Source of the DNA: Darksidea phi
Taxonomy: Eukaryota > Ascomycota > Dothideomycetes > Pleosporales > Lentitheciaceae
Direction of reading: 5' to 3'
DNA length: 64,000 nt
Assembly (NCBI GenBank): GCA_030770425.1
Contig: JASJFT010000169.1
Coordinates: 38,381-102,380 of the forward strand
How positions within the stretch are numbered: position 1 is the first letter of the stretch; each line of letters starts with the position of its first letter. The translations under genes and the position numbers were made by a program. The notes beneath the pieces are model-generated. The model was given only the letters and a program-made list of their open reading frames with translations. It was not told the origin of the DNA and searched no databases. This document shows, in pieces, positions 23,629-34,110 of the stretch.

Positions 23629-24611
23629 GAGCATGCGCTTAAGTCCAAGCTACAGCATATGTTTGAGTGTGGCTTTGAAGATGGTGCGGTGAATGGGATG
23701 GATGTCAATCTATTGGGCGATCGGATTGATCTTGAATTGCACTCGGAGTATGATTCTGATTGGCCGTCTGACTACTTTGAGAAATAGGAGAGTGGAGTGA
23801 TGCAGGTTGGTCTGTTTGAAGATTCAGGGATGGAGGGGTTTTTGGAGTGGCGTCGTGGAGTTATATTGCTCCGGATGATATGGGGTTCTGGGCTTAGGTC
23901 AGGTTTAATGATACCCTCTTCCACTTCTTTTATAGAAGTGGCTTATGTCTTGGTTTGTTCGGTGATGGATACGGTGTGTGATTGCTCTTTCTATGATTGA
24001 ATCTGGCTGTATATCCACCCGCGACTCGACGGTACGTTTTCCACTCCTGTAGCCGGTACAGATCAGCCGTCGTCCTTGCTAGTGGTAGCAAGGTCAAAGT
24101 ATTCCACGCTTTTATTACCAACTCTAAATATCGGTAATCGTGCCGGCACTAACCAGCAGGACCAAACATTAGTAAAACTACGTATGAAAAGTTAGTGCCT
24201 GAGGACCTCAATCTTGACCAGCCTAACATCTTGCTTCTGTCCTTAATTTCAAAGCCGCTACATTTGTAAACCACTACGAATTATAACTTCCGACTATCGT
24301 GTATAAGGTGTGGGTATAGCACCTCTACTGTGTACAAACTCCTACTGTGTTTCGTGCGGACCTTCTAAAGAGACTCCTACTATGCAAATCCAAATCAAAT
24401 AACTTCCGACACGCCCGGCCTAGAGAAAAGTATATAAGAGAGTCGTCGGTAACGGAGGGTGGCAAGGGGAGGAGATCAAGGAAAGCTTCGAGAGACGAAA
24501 TCCATAAATGACACTCGACCAGGCGAGTATCTGAAATCGATGATACTTCCTGTAGATAATGATGTTTGTTGGGCGATCTAGGGAGTCATACAACGTCTTC
24601 AGTAGTAGAAC

Positions 24612-24926
24612 TCACCCACTATCCTTCACATAAACAGAGGGTGGAAATTTTGGCCAAGATACAGCTTCTCCCTTAGAAAGAAATGTGCCACGTAACGGCC
24701 CCTTATTAGTCTGGAAGAAAGTCCCATCATCATAGAACAAAAGGGTGATCAAGGCAACGGCGCCAACTCCAGCGTCCGCAGCGCCGCTCCCAAAATGGCG
24801 TCCCACAGCCTTGCCGGTTCGGTTGTACGATACCGACACCAACACCTTGCCATCCAGCGAGAAGGCCACGGCGATAAACAGAACTAGAGTTGTTGGCATG
24901 AGGTGGCAGCATCGCGAAGTTTCCAT
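24612..24926 (-). CDS. Doubtful small protein with signal-like N-terminus
   Basis: 104 codons from ATG 24926. The first 25 residues include a hydrophobic run (MPTTLVLFIAVAFS) that could be a signal peptide, followed by VLVSVSYNRTGKAVGRHFG. The stop overlaps a possible donor (GGGTGAGT), so more exons could follow. No family recognised; it may be chance. Confidence 0.22.
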   Translation of the reverse strand: METSRCCHLMPTTLVLFIAVAFSLDGKVLVSVSYNRTGKAVGRHFGSGAADAGVGAVALITLLFYDDGTFFQTNKGPLRGTFLSKGEAVSWPKFPPSVYVKDSG

Positions 24927-25022
24927 GGCGCTCACGAAGATTTGTCGTCGAGATTGAGAATATTCCTATCCCTATCTCTATTAGTTGTTTTAGGGTTTGG
25001 ACGGGGGTTTGGTAATGACATT

Positions 25023-25054
25023 ACCTACCTACCTACCTACCTACCTACCTACCT
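25023..25054 (+). repeat. (ACCT)8 microsatellite
   Basis: Eight perfect tandem ACCT units in a gene-free stretch. Confidence 0.9.
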
Positions 25055-26323
25055 CACAATTGATTTAGAAAATTCTTACAGTCCTAGACTATCGGTAGGT
25101 AGGTCCTTGGCACGGGGTGCTGGCTTAGCGGTTAATCTTCTTCGTCTTTGTGCGCATTTTGGAGTGTTTCTGCGATATGCTTCGTCGCTATCGTATGTAC
25201 GGACACGAGCCCGCCCGTTTCGGTATGTCATGCTTTTCGGATCGAGCCTTGATCTTTTTGGGGCTGTAGTTTGACCTTTTTTAGCTGGCGCCCGAACCTC
25301 GTCATCGTTATCTTTGCCAGAACTTTCATCCGCAAACCCGCCGTCGCCGCTTGACTTCACTGTTCGCAATATCCTTTACAGACAATAGCCTCCTCGACTT
25401 CTGACAGCTCCTATACGTCATCCTAAAGGTGTCATATGGGCCATTCAGAATATCTTTCTCTGGTTCCCATTTCCAGTGATTATTGGTCATAGATCGTTGT
25501 TACTAATCAGATTCTACGGCTACCTTTTGCGTCCCTCTAAGCGCGTCGTTGCCATGACAAATATACCACTGCCAGTAATAATTTATACACGCCGACACAA
25601 TAACGCTTACGTCCGTCCGCTTTCTACTCTTACTCTGCCCACCAGCACCACTGCTGGGTGCGGCTCTAGCAGCATCTGGTACCCATACACCCCCCCCCCA
25701 CCACCCAAACGTTCAACTCCGTTGTCATATGCGTGTGGCTCGCTGGCCAATCAACTAACCCCACTCTCGGCCGTCTCGACAACGCGCTCATAGTCCATAC
25801 CCACGGGCACCACAACCCAAGTGTTGTATCCATTTTGATCTTGTGCCGATAGTAGGCCATATATAAGACATAGAGCGACATACGCTTAGTTGAGCGACTG
25901 GTAGCGTCCTTTTGCACAAGAGGATAGTTATAGAACGGAGGGGGATGCTAGTGTGGCTTGAATCTTTGGCGTTGTGCTAGCCATCTATTCAGGTTGACGA
26001 TCATGTAGGCGTGAGCCGTGTACGGCGAGAGTGAGAGAGGTAAGATTGCGCATACTCTTTCTAGAACGGCGTGAAGGATTGATTTAATAGCATATGGGGT
26101 AAGTGGAAATCCCAAGGGCTGGTCAATTAGCGCACAAAGTGACAGACATCTATAATTGATCCATAGTGGTCTAGTAGTAGGGGAATTGCATCCTTCTTAA
26201 GCCCTCTTCTTGTCTGTGGTTTTCCTTTCGGTATTGGCTCTTCTGCAAAGTTCCATGTTAGTGGTTGACGATCTGGATCTTGATTCTCCGAGGTTCATGT
26301 GGATTGGTTCGGACGGTGGTACG

Positions 26324-27888
26324 TCACTCGATTCTTTTGGCAAGACGGGTGGTTGTTCTATCTGGAAGTTTACTTTTGGCTCCAAGGGAGGGTTTCAGCT
26401 GGTGTCCCACAGAGCTTGGCCCAGCTTTCAAGGACTTTCGCCTAGATCTCAAAGAGCGCTTCTCTCCAGATGTCTTGGAGGTGTTTGGGGCGGTTCTCGG
26501 GACCTGCGTTGCGTCGTTCCTCGAGGTTTTCTTCCTTGGGGGTTTCTTTGAGGTGTCCTTTGGATGGCGTGTGTCCTTAATGATGTAGATCGATTCATTG
26601 TTGGTCCAAGACTGAGGAATGTCATTGCCCGGGAGGGGGTGGGGACATATTTCGAATCTTCCGGGATCAAACCTGCAGAACACCTCCTCGTAGTCAGGAT
26701 GCTTGCAAAGCTTGATACCAATCTGCTCTGTTTGCTTTGCTTTTTTGACGCAATTGAGTGGCAAGAAAAATATGCCGTCGTCTCTCTTTTCAAGCCAAGG
26801 CTGAATCTTCAACCCCTTGTTCGTCATGGAAAACTCGGGATTAGTACCGAGCAGCTGCTTGTATCCAATATCTCCGGCGTTCTTGAACTCTTTTGGCGAA
26901 CGAGCTAGAGCTCCGCGATAGCCATCTGTGGGGTCGGCGCTTTCCCATGCAAAGAGGGAAAGGTCGTTGGACTCCCTCATGATTGCTTCCTGAAGTCGAA
27001 TAAAAGCTTTTTGGGTGCCTTCGCCATAAAATAGGGGTAATCTCACATCGAAGAGTCCGAAAAGGCAGTACGATATATCTTCTTCGCGTGTTGTCTGTCG
27101 ATTGGCGGCCCATGACATCCTCTGTGCGACCGAGTATTTGTACGGCGCCTTTTCTCTCGTCAGCACTTGCTCCGGTATTTGCGTTGCCTTGTAAATGTCC
27201 CTGGCGAGTTGGGACTTATCACCAAAGAACTGCCAGTCTTTGTTGTAGAAGGTGACGCTCTGTGGCGCGACGAGTTCCTGGAGAGTCCATCCTCGCTCGA
27301 ACCACCGGTGTTTTGTGAATTCCTCGATTTGTTTCTTGGCGATAGGCGTGTCAGGGGTGGCAGGTGTTTCGGGAAAGTCGCTCAGGTAGACCAAGCACCG
27401 TTCAGCATTGTGGTAGTACTTGTACATGGAGCTGAGCGCTTCTGTCAGCTCGCTGCTGCTATTTTTGTCGATACAGCAGCTATCAATCCAGATATAATCT
27501 AATCCCACTTCTTTTGCTATTGCGATGGCCTTGACCAACTTCTCTTTAGCAGGTTGACGATCAGGATGACCTCTCGCCTTGATATCGTAGTACTCCTGGA
27601 AAGTGATCTCTCCTTTGGGGTGCCCTGGGTCACAGTAGGTGAGCACGGATTCCTTCGCGAGCGCCTAATGGCAGGAAACGGAACAATGTTGATAATACGA
27701 CTCCGAAATTCCCCAAAAGGTATATCATATTGTGATGCGGACGCGGACCTTACAAAAGAGACTCCCACTATGAAAATTCAAACCAATTGTAGCACGGACT
27801 TACAGGTGTGCGAGAGAATGGCGTATTTCGGAGGCGGTTCGGAAAAGTATTCTTCGAAGAGCTCTGTCTTGCAATTGATGAGTCTCAT
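26324..27888 (-). CDS. HET-domain (heterokaryon incompatibility type) protein, two exons
   Basis: HET proteins act in non-self recognition and cell death in filamentous ascomycetes; the substrate or partner is unknown. Exon 1 is 27888-27804 (MRLINCKTELFEEYF, PKYAILSHTW) and exon 2 is 27624-26324; 461 aa. The 179-nt intron (GTAAGT donor, CCCAG acceptor) is unusually long here and contains a repeat-like block. HET signatures: YAILSHTW, DYIWIDSCCIDKNSSSELTE, MYKYYHNAERCLVYLSD, HRWFERGWTLQELVAPQ and EEDISYCLFGLFDVRLPLFYG. The last 90 residues are basic and disordered (PRKKTSRND, SLRSRRKSLKAG), with no NACHT or repeat domain, so it is a short HET-only type. The frame appears intact. Confidence 0.85.
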
Positions 27889-28620
27889 CTTTGGAACCTT
27901 CTAACCCGCCTAAGTCGATTGCTAGAGGGAATATATCGATGGGTCGCTGTATTAGAAGGGATGTTTGGCAGAGGGCTGACATCCTAGTGTTCTTATACCC
28001 CGCGGTTCCAGCGGGGAGCTGGACGACAAGCAGATACGCATCATGCAAAGCAGGTGGCTGAGGTTGTTAAGATGACGAGGATATGCTTGAAAGTTGGCTA
28101 GAGGGTTGCACAAACCGTTAGCATCAGGCGACGAGGGGGGCTGAGGTTGCGAAGCGGCGAGGCTGAGTCGCGCTTACCGTGGCTAAACCACGCTAACCGG
28201 AAATGGGATATGGTAAGGTATAAGGATGCGGACCCGAGCTGTCAGTTAGCATGCATGGGCTAAGTCCCTTACTTGAAGAGCGCCTCTGTATCTCTGCTCG
28301 TTTTCGTCATCCACCGTTGCATCTCGCCATAATGCACTTTTCATGCTGTTGTTGTGCTATTGACAGATCCCAGGAGTCATTCTATTACTTGCTCCCTCGA
28401 CAATGTAAGTTAGAGAATGAGCACGCAGTCGCTGGATGCATCTCAGCTCCACAGAAGTGCGGCAGAGCAACTACGCAAATCGTCATAGTTGATGCATAAG
28501 GCCGACGAACAACGCAAATGGAGGTCAGATCGTAGACTTCTTGAGTCCGCGATGCCCTCAATCACAGCAATGTCAGCCACTCTCCACTAAATCGTCTGAA
28601 CTGTCAATGCGCCATATACG
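27889..28620. other. Intergenic between HET gene and fold-back element
   Basis: No gene recognised; only short frames. The right boundary is the outer inverted repeat of the element. Confidence 0.4.
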
Positions 28621-28931
28621 CTACGGTTCCAGTCCCCCCTAAATTAGGGGGGCCCGGCGGGGCCCTAATTAGGGCCCAGACTGGCACGCGATTAGGGGGG
28701 CGCGGGGCCCTAATTTAAGGGAAAAAAAAAGATTTTAAAATATTCTAAAAAAAAAATTTATAATTTTTTTCTAATTTATTTTATAATTTTTTAAAAATAT
28801 TTTTAAAAACTAATTTTTCTTATTACTTTATATACTATCTAGAGCCCTTACGATTAGTCGACTAATCGTAAGGCTTACTAGGTACAGCGAACCTATAGCC
28901 CTCGCGAGTGAACGACTAATCGCGTGAGCTC

Positions 28932-29069
28932 AGTAGCTGGCCTATATCGATCTCAGCAGCTGGCTGATATCGAGCTTAGCAGCTGGCTGATATCGAGATT
29001 AGTAGCTGGCTAATGTAGAGCTCAGCGGCTGACCTATATCGAACTTAGTAGCTAGCTTATATCGAGCTT
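28932..29069 (-). repeat. Left 23-bp tandem array, six copies
   Basis: Six head-to-tail 23-bp units such as AGCAGCTGGCTGATATCGAG plus CTT, in opposite orientation to the array at 29266-29518. Copies differ at a few positions. Confidence 0.9.
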
Positions 29070-29265
29070 AGAAGGGTACCTTAACTTAGTCGTATAAACT
29101 ATATAGTTCTTATTATATTACTATTAAAGAGGAGCAAGAGGGTAAGTATATAATATTAAGGTTGTTGAGTATATAACGTAGAAAATTTTACATGCTAGTA
29201 TGTGAATACCCGCGAACACCCGCGTACCCTACGCGCCCCTAATACTACCTAATGGCCTAGCTACT

Positions 29266-29518
29266 GAGCTAAATATCAGCTAGCCGCTGAGCTCGATATC
29301 AGCCAGCTGCTGAGATCGATATGGGCTAGCTACTGAGCTCGATATAGGCTAGCCGCTGAGCTCTGCATCAGCCAGCTACTGAGCTCGATATCAGCCAGCT
29401 ACTGAGCTCGATATCAGCCAGCCGCTGAGATCGATATAGGCCAGCCGCTGAGTTCGATATTAGCCAGCTACTGAGCTCGATATAGGCCAGCCGCTGAGCT
29501 CGATATAGGCCAGATACT
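29266..29518 (+). repeat. Right 23-bp tandem array, eleven copies
   Basis: Eleven 23-bp units in exact register, consensus GAGCTCGATATCAGCCAGC plus TACT or CGCT. They are the reverse complement of the left array, so the two can pair as stems of a large hairpin. Confidence 0.92.
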
Positions 29519-29820
29519 GAGCTTACGCGATTAGTCGTTCAATCGCGAGGGCTGTTGGTTCGCTGTACCTAGTGAGCCCTTACGATTAGTCGACTAATCG
29601 TGAGGGCTCTAGATATTATATAAAGATCTGGTACTATACCCCGATTCTTAATAAGGCTATCCTAATTAAGAATAGAGACGCCCTTATTAAATAGAGACGT
29701 CCTTATTAAGAATAAGGATATAGTACTATAGTATATAATATTATTATAGAAATTCTAGAATTAGGGGGGCCAGTACCCCTAATTAGGGGGGTCAGGAACC
29801 CTAATTTAGGGGTGCCCCCC

Positions 29821-30468
29821 CTATATTAGGGGTGCTCGGAACCGTAGTGTAGCTCTGACGAAGTTGTGATGGCACAGAAAGACGGGCGCGTTTTGACGGC
29901 GGGTGCGAGGGCAGACGATTCTCGGGGCGGACCTCTCGATCTTCTAAAGTGCGGAAAAGCGACGTTTAGAACATCGAGGTGCGGGCTGATAGAGCGTTGG
30001 GGATTCAACGCAGTTCATGGATGCAAACTCCGGGGTGTAGCGGGATGTACGAGGCAAATTCACCACAACCCTATTCAAACTTACCGTGACTGCTCCTATC
30101 TCTGCAGGGGAGAACCCCGATGCTCGCTGCTCTGACTGGATCGCGGATAAGGTGCGAATAGAGACCGCACCTCTATTCAATGTGTGGTTTGAGCTAGACA
30201 ATCCTGAATATGGAGTTCCCTCCTCTCCAGACAATGAGGTCATTGCCGGTTGCGCACAGTCTTCGGCGAGACTGATCCATTCAGGGAAGGAAGGCTCTCC
30301 AAAGCTTGCGCCGAAGCCATTACTTTGGGGGTTTTCCATATGAACGGGGTTATCGAAGAACGAGTAATCGCCGTCAAGCTGTGGTTGATCATTGAAGAAT
30401 AACTCCAGAAGACCTGTATCACCCACTTCCACCGTGCCTGATCCGCCTGCCGTAAACTCCGTCTCCAT
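29821..30468 (-). CDS. Orphan protein whose 3' end runs into the fold-back element
   Basis: Starts at ATG 30468 with an acidic region (METEFTAGGSGTVEVGDTG, FFNDQPQLDGDYSFFDN). Unspliced it gives 174 codons, but a GTAAGT donor at 30084 and TTTAG acceptor at 29944 define a 141-nt intron. Exons 30468-30085 and 29943-29821 then give 168 codons. Exon 2 is basic and Cys/His-containing (IVCPRTRRQ, FLCHHNF), suggesting a truncated DNA-binding C-terminus, and its last codons and stop lie inside the element. Acidic N-terminus plus basic Cys/His tail would suit a regulator of the fungal C2H2-like type, but this is inference. The locus may be a truncated pseudogene. Confidence 0.4.
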
Positions 30469-30792
30469 GGTTAACTAGAACTGAAGGCGGCAGACACCGC
30501 ACAAGAGTCGGATTGAAGAGTTGTGATAAAACGGGAGAATTCTAGATAATGAATACCTGGAAAAAGGCTGGGGCTGGCAAGACTGACTAGGCAGAAATGA
30601 GGTTGAAGGAAGGCGGACGCCTGGTGCAAGTGGCGGAGTCCTCATGCCATGATTGGTCGGAATCGAAACCGGTAATCGTTCCCTCGTTGATGCTTATTGG
30701 TCGATGTCTCATCACAGGGTTCGGCCTCGGGTGTTACTGAAGGACAAAATCACCCCCTTCGCCCGCCCTGTAAAGATCATTAAAGAACACAC
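30469..30792. promoter_or_regulatory. Divergent upstream region
   Basis: A 324-bp interval between the orphan gene on the minus strand and the acetyltransferase on the plus strand; presumed shared promoter region, no site recognised. Confidence 0.3.
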
Positions 30793-31805
30793 ATGCTTCC
30801 CAGAATTACCTTTTCGATCATCGCATCATTCTCGATACTTTCGCCTCAGGCAACACCGGTCATGTTCCCAAAAGCTCCTCCCTTCGGCCGGCTCCGCCTC
30901 GCATCCATTGCGGATGTCCCCTGCATCGCGGTCGTGACAACAGCTGGATTTCGTTATTCTCCAGTGTTTGACTGGGAGCGTCAGCGCCATGATAAATACC
31001 CACGCGACACGCTGCAGTCCTATGAAAAGATGTCCGCGGATATCATTCGAAGCCCCGAGTATGCTGTACTGGTAGCTGAAGGTTCTTACCAGCCGCTTGA
31101 GAGCAATGCGACGAAAGCAATTATTTCGCCAGATGATCGATATGAAGTAACAGCACCAGGCAGCACTGTCATTATCGGGGCAGCCTCATGGAAATTCGAA
31201 CCAGGAAGCACACGCGTCGGTCAATTCATGGATCTTAGAAACATTGGTGACCCGCGTAAACCAGTCTTTCATGGTGGATTGAGACGTGATCAGAATTTGT
31301 TGCGCCGGAACGCACCCCTGTACGCTCCTATTCCCCTCTATTCACCTGTATATAAGGGGGCCTTGCCCTCCCCTCTACGTGCCCTACCCAGGGACCTCAA
31401 TATACTCAATTCTCAGCTTCGCAGAATGGGAATCATATAAAGCTACTTGATGATGGGTGTGACCCTGCAGAGGAAAAGTACGAGTTCCTCCTTCATCATT
31501 CGTTATATGAGGTCGCTAACCCGGGTAGATAATTCCGCTGCTACCAACTCATGGACATGGTCGTCGTTCATCCTGCGTACTGGCGTGGTGGTCATGGAGC
31601 CACACTGGTCCGATGGGGAATGTCATTGGCAGATGCTGATCGGGTCGAACAGGGTGTAATCGCTGCTGATATGGGCGAGAAGCTGTATCTCTCATTGGGT
31701 TATCGGAAGCTGTCAGAAGTCTGTGCTGAGGATGAGAAGAACCCAGATCTTCGAGTAAAAGTTGGCGTTCTTGAATACATACCGAAGGAACGGTCAGAAC
31801 TCTAA
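30793..31805 (+). pseudogene. GNAT-family N-acetyltransferase with an in-frame stop
   Basis: Exon 1 (30793-31347; alternative start 30862, MFPKAPPFGRLRLAS) carries the family's N-terminal half: RLRLASIADVPCIAVVTTAG, FDWERQRHDKYPRDTLQSYE and VIIGAASWKFEPGSTRVGQF. A 77-nt intron (31348-31424, GTATAT donor, GCAG acceptor) leads into KLLDDGCDPAEEKYEFLL, then a TAA at 31530-31532. The same frame resumes with MDMVVVHPAYWRGGHGATL and ends in VIAADMGEKLYLSLGYRK, the acetyl-CoA binding motif A/B region. No AG acceptor lies between the TAA and the VVVHP block, so splicing cannot remove it. Either a nonsense mutation has inactivated the gene or the short C-terminal part is expressed separately. Confidence 0.6.
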
Positions 31806-33286
31806 CAGCCTGGAGATGCCGTTCTCTAAAGCCAGAGGTTTTGTTACTCTTCCACGAAAATTGAAGTGTCTTTTACGAAATTTCATTCATTTGCGCACAA
31901 ATATCTCTTAGAAGTCTTCGACCTCTTGATTCTAGCTGTCTAGGTTTTACTGTGGAAAAGCAGTGGCTTCCGGTCCTTCCAAAGATCGAGCTCTACTAGC
32001 TGGGAGACGGCCAGCCTTGACATATACCAAATACCTTAGAATAATCGTAGTTGTACGTACGAGTCACATATATCTGGCGGGTGAAAGATCGACCTTGAGC
32101 TGAATAAGCATTGTGCCCTAGCGTGTTTTATCACTCACGGATTCAGTAGCGCGAACACACATCACGTACATGGACAGATTCAGATTTCGCTCGTCCTAGT
32201 CTTAGAGAGTATGCAAGCTTTCTATATATGTATAGTAGGAACCTAAAAATGGCCTACAATACAAGTCTATGGCGAAGGGGTATCACTAGAAGAAATTCTT
32301 GTGTTTAAAGCTTTCCCGTCGCCTGTCTCCCCTTTGCTTTCCCACCAACATCGGAATACTTACGGGTGCTAGCCTTTGGAAATAATTTCTTCGGTGCTTT
32401 CCGTTCAGTTTTGGGATTTACAAAGCAGCACGCATTGGCACAGCTTTTGCGGCAAGGTACAACAACTAGTCCGATGAAAGCAAGGTATAACAGAGTATAG
32501 CGATGGCAGGCGCAGCGGCGGACACAACTTTGGCGGTACACAGAGGCACAGCAATTAACGTTACTTGCGGTGTCTTACACAACCAAATCTAGCTAGAGCG
32601 TGGTAGGAAAGCATCGTGAGTACCTTAAACTCACTGAAAGAGTGACGATCCCATCAACCCAGAACGCTTGCGCTATAGTGCTCTACACATGTCTTAGAAG
32701 ATGAGGATAAGAGTGGCTCCTGTCTTACGCATCCTGGCTTGCCTCAGCTCAGCACGCTACTTGGTGGCGTGATTTTTCTACAAGACAAACTTCCAGTGCG
32801 ACTTCCTCTCATGGACTTAAACATGAGACTATGAATATATCATACCGTTCCTAAGCTTTTCATCTACTGTTCAACTACCATACCAACGCAGAAATTAATG
32901 TGGTTCTTTAACAAGTAGTCATCAAAATCTCCGGAAGCCTCTGGCGATCACTGGACCATGCGCGAAGTACAAACAATAACAGAACCATTCCAAGGACCTC
33001 GACGTACAAAATGCCAAACCAACCCCAAACCCTCGGTAACCGCCTTTCCATCCCACCATCAACCAACCACACCTTCATCAATCAAAAGGAAATGTCACAG
33101 GCACAATATCACCGCTCAGGCCTCACCCCATACCCAAATCCACATCGCATGCAGATGCGTCATGTTTCTAAACGTTTTTTTTTCGGCCCTTCTATTTACT
33201 GTGAACGTATCGCCTATGGTATCAATCCATTCCGGAGAATTAACTGTATGGGAAGGGGTTTGGGCAACGCGCTTACTGGCAGAACT
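31806..33286. other. Gene-poor stretch
   Basis: Only short frames. A 78-codon Cys-rich frame on the minus strand (32305-32541) begins at GTG rather than ATG and is not supported. A T8 run lies near 33175. Confidence 0.35.
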
Positions 33287-34110
33287 TTAGCCGTTGGCAG
33301 GGCCCGGGCGCGATTTTGCCCTTGCAGATGCCGCGAGCCGGCTGGTTTCCAGGAGCTGATCTAGAGCCGTGTAGATTTGCCTGAGCCGCTCCGTCCTACC
33401 CCAATCGATGATCCCAACATGTCGGCAGAAAACCATGATCTCTTCTGGCCTTTGCATCATGTAATTCCCAATCCTCTGGGTCTAGTACTCTGCAAGCTCC
33501 GCTGTTTTCCAAGTGATATAGAGGCGAGCTTCGGTAGGGCCCAAAGCGATGTTGAACGCGAAAGTGTCGATTTGTTAAACTTCAGGGTATTCGGCTGCTC
33601 GAAGCTACTGGGTTAGGCTTTCGGCGATGCTGACGCAAGTGGAGGCATCTCCGAGGCACTGATTTGTTGCGACCGTAAGGCTTCCAGGACTAGTGGGTTT
33701 GTCACCTTTAACCTCGAGGGCAAGAAATGGATAAAGCGGGCCTGAGGCGTTGGCGACCATGGAGGCGTCTATTGTGACGAGCTGAGGCCAGCGTTCAACA
33801 CCCATGGAATCGCGTGTGTTTCCAAAAAGGGAGTCCGGAGGAGGCTGACTGACTCTGTGGTGGGATCCTGGAGCATGAGGAACTCTACCCCTATGCATCT
33901 TGGTCCTATCATCACGCCGGACCTCGGCTTCCCGCTCGAAGAATACGTGCTTGCAAAAATATTTCTCGACTGTAGGTTCTGAAGCGTCGTCTTCCAGAGC
34001 GTGCAACTCCTTGTCTTGTCGAAAGCTTTCAAGCGTGGGTTGTGGCGAGTCTCGCGGTAGGCGGAATTTTCGTAAGATAGCGTTGAGGGTCTGATGCAGC
34101 CTTTCACTTG
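33287..34110 (-). pseudogene. Decayed gene of a fungal PD-(D/E)XK-nuclease-like family
   Basis: One minus-strand frame runs from about 34110 to a final TAA at 33287-33289. It is interrupted by TAG 33605-33607, TAA 33575-33577 and TAG 33482-33484. Between stops it stays protein-like: LFGNTRDSMGVERWPQLV, YPFLALEVKGDKPTSPGSL, TVATNQCLGDASTCVSIAES, IDTFAFNIALGPTEARLYIT and EIMVFCRHVGIIDWGRTERL. The E-x-K in LALEVKG after a hydrophobic strand, followed by ATNQCL, matches a large family of fungal proteins with a PD-(D/E)XK-like fold; assignment is from memory. Each stop could come from CAA or CAG by C-to-T change, as repeat-induced point mutation produces. No splice sites remove them. Confidence 0.55.

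Larger units (their letters stand above)
23788..26323. other. Gene-poor stretch between SGF73 and the HET gene
   Basis: Besides one doubtful small ORF, it holds an ACCT microsatellite, a C9 run near 25690, and a roughly 48-bp block at about 24352-24399 resembling one inside the intron of the neighbouring HET gene. No other gene recognised. Confidence 0.4.
28621..29847. mobile_element. Non-autonomous fold-back transposon-like element, about 1.23 kb
   Basis: The ends are inverted: CTACGGTTCC at 28621-28630 and GGAACCGTAG at 29838-29847. They are compatible with a TA target duplication (28622-28623 and 29845-29846) around a CGGTTCC terminus, as in Tc1/mariner-like elements. Inside are telomere-like TTAGGG/CCCTAA palindromes (28634-28722; 29760-29836), an AT-rich arm, a second inverted repeat of about 95 bp (28840-28931 against 29519-29615) with an internal ATTAGTCGACTAAT palindrome, and opposed arrays of a 23-bp repeat. 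The centre, about 29070-29265, is unique and AT-rich. No transposase frame exists, so it would need mobilisation in trans. The family is not recognised. Confidence 0.75.

Noticed and set aside
28621..29847. CRISPR-like or prophage-type repeat array
   Set aside because: The repeats are contiguous without spacers, occur in two opposed arrays, and the host is a eukaryote with spliceosomal introns.
32305..32541. 78-codon Cys-rich minus-strand frame
   Set aside because: It starts at GTG, has no ATG near the start and no signal peptide; the Cys spacing fits no family I recognise.
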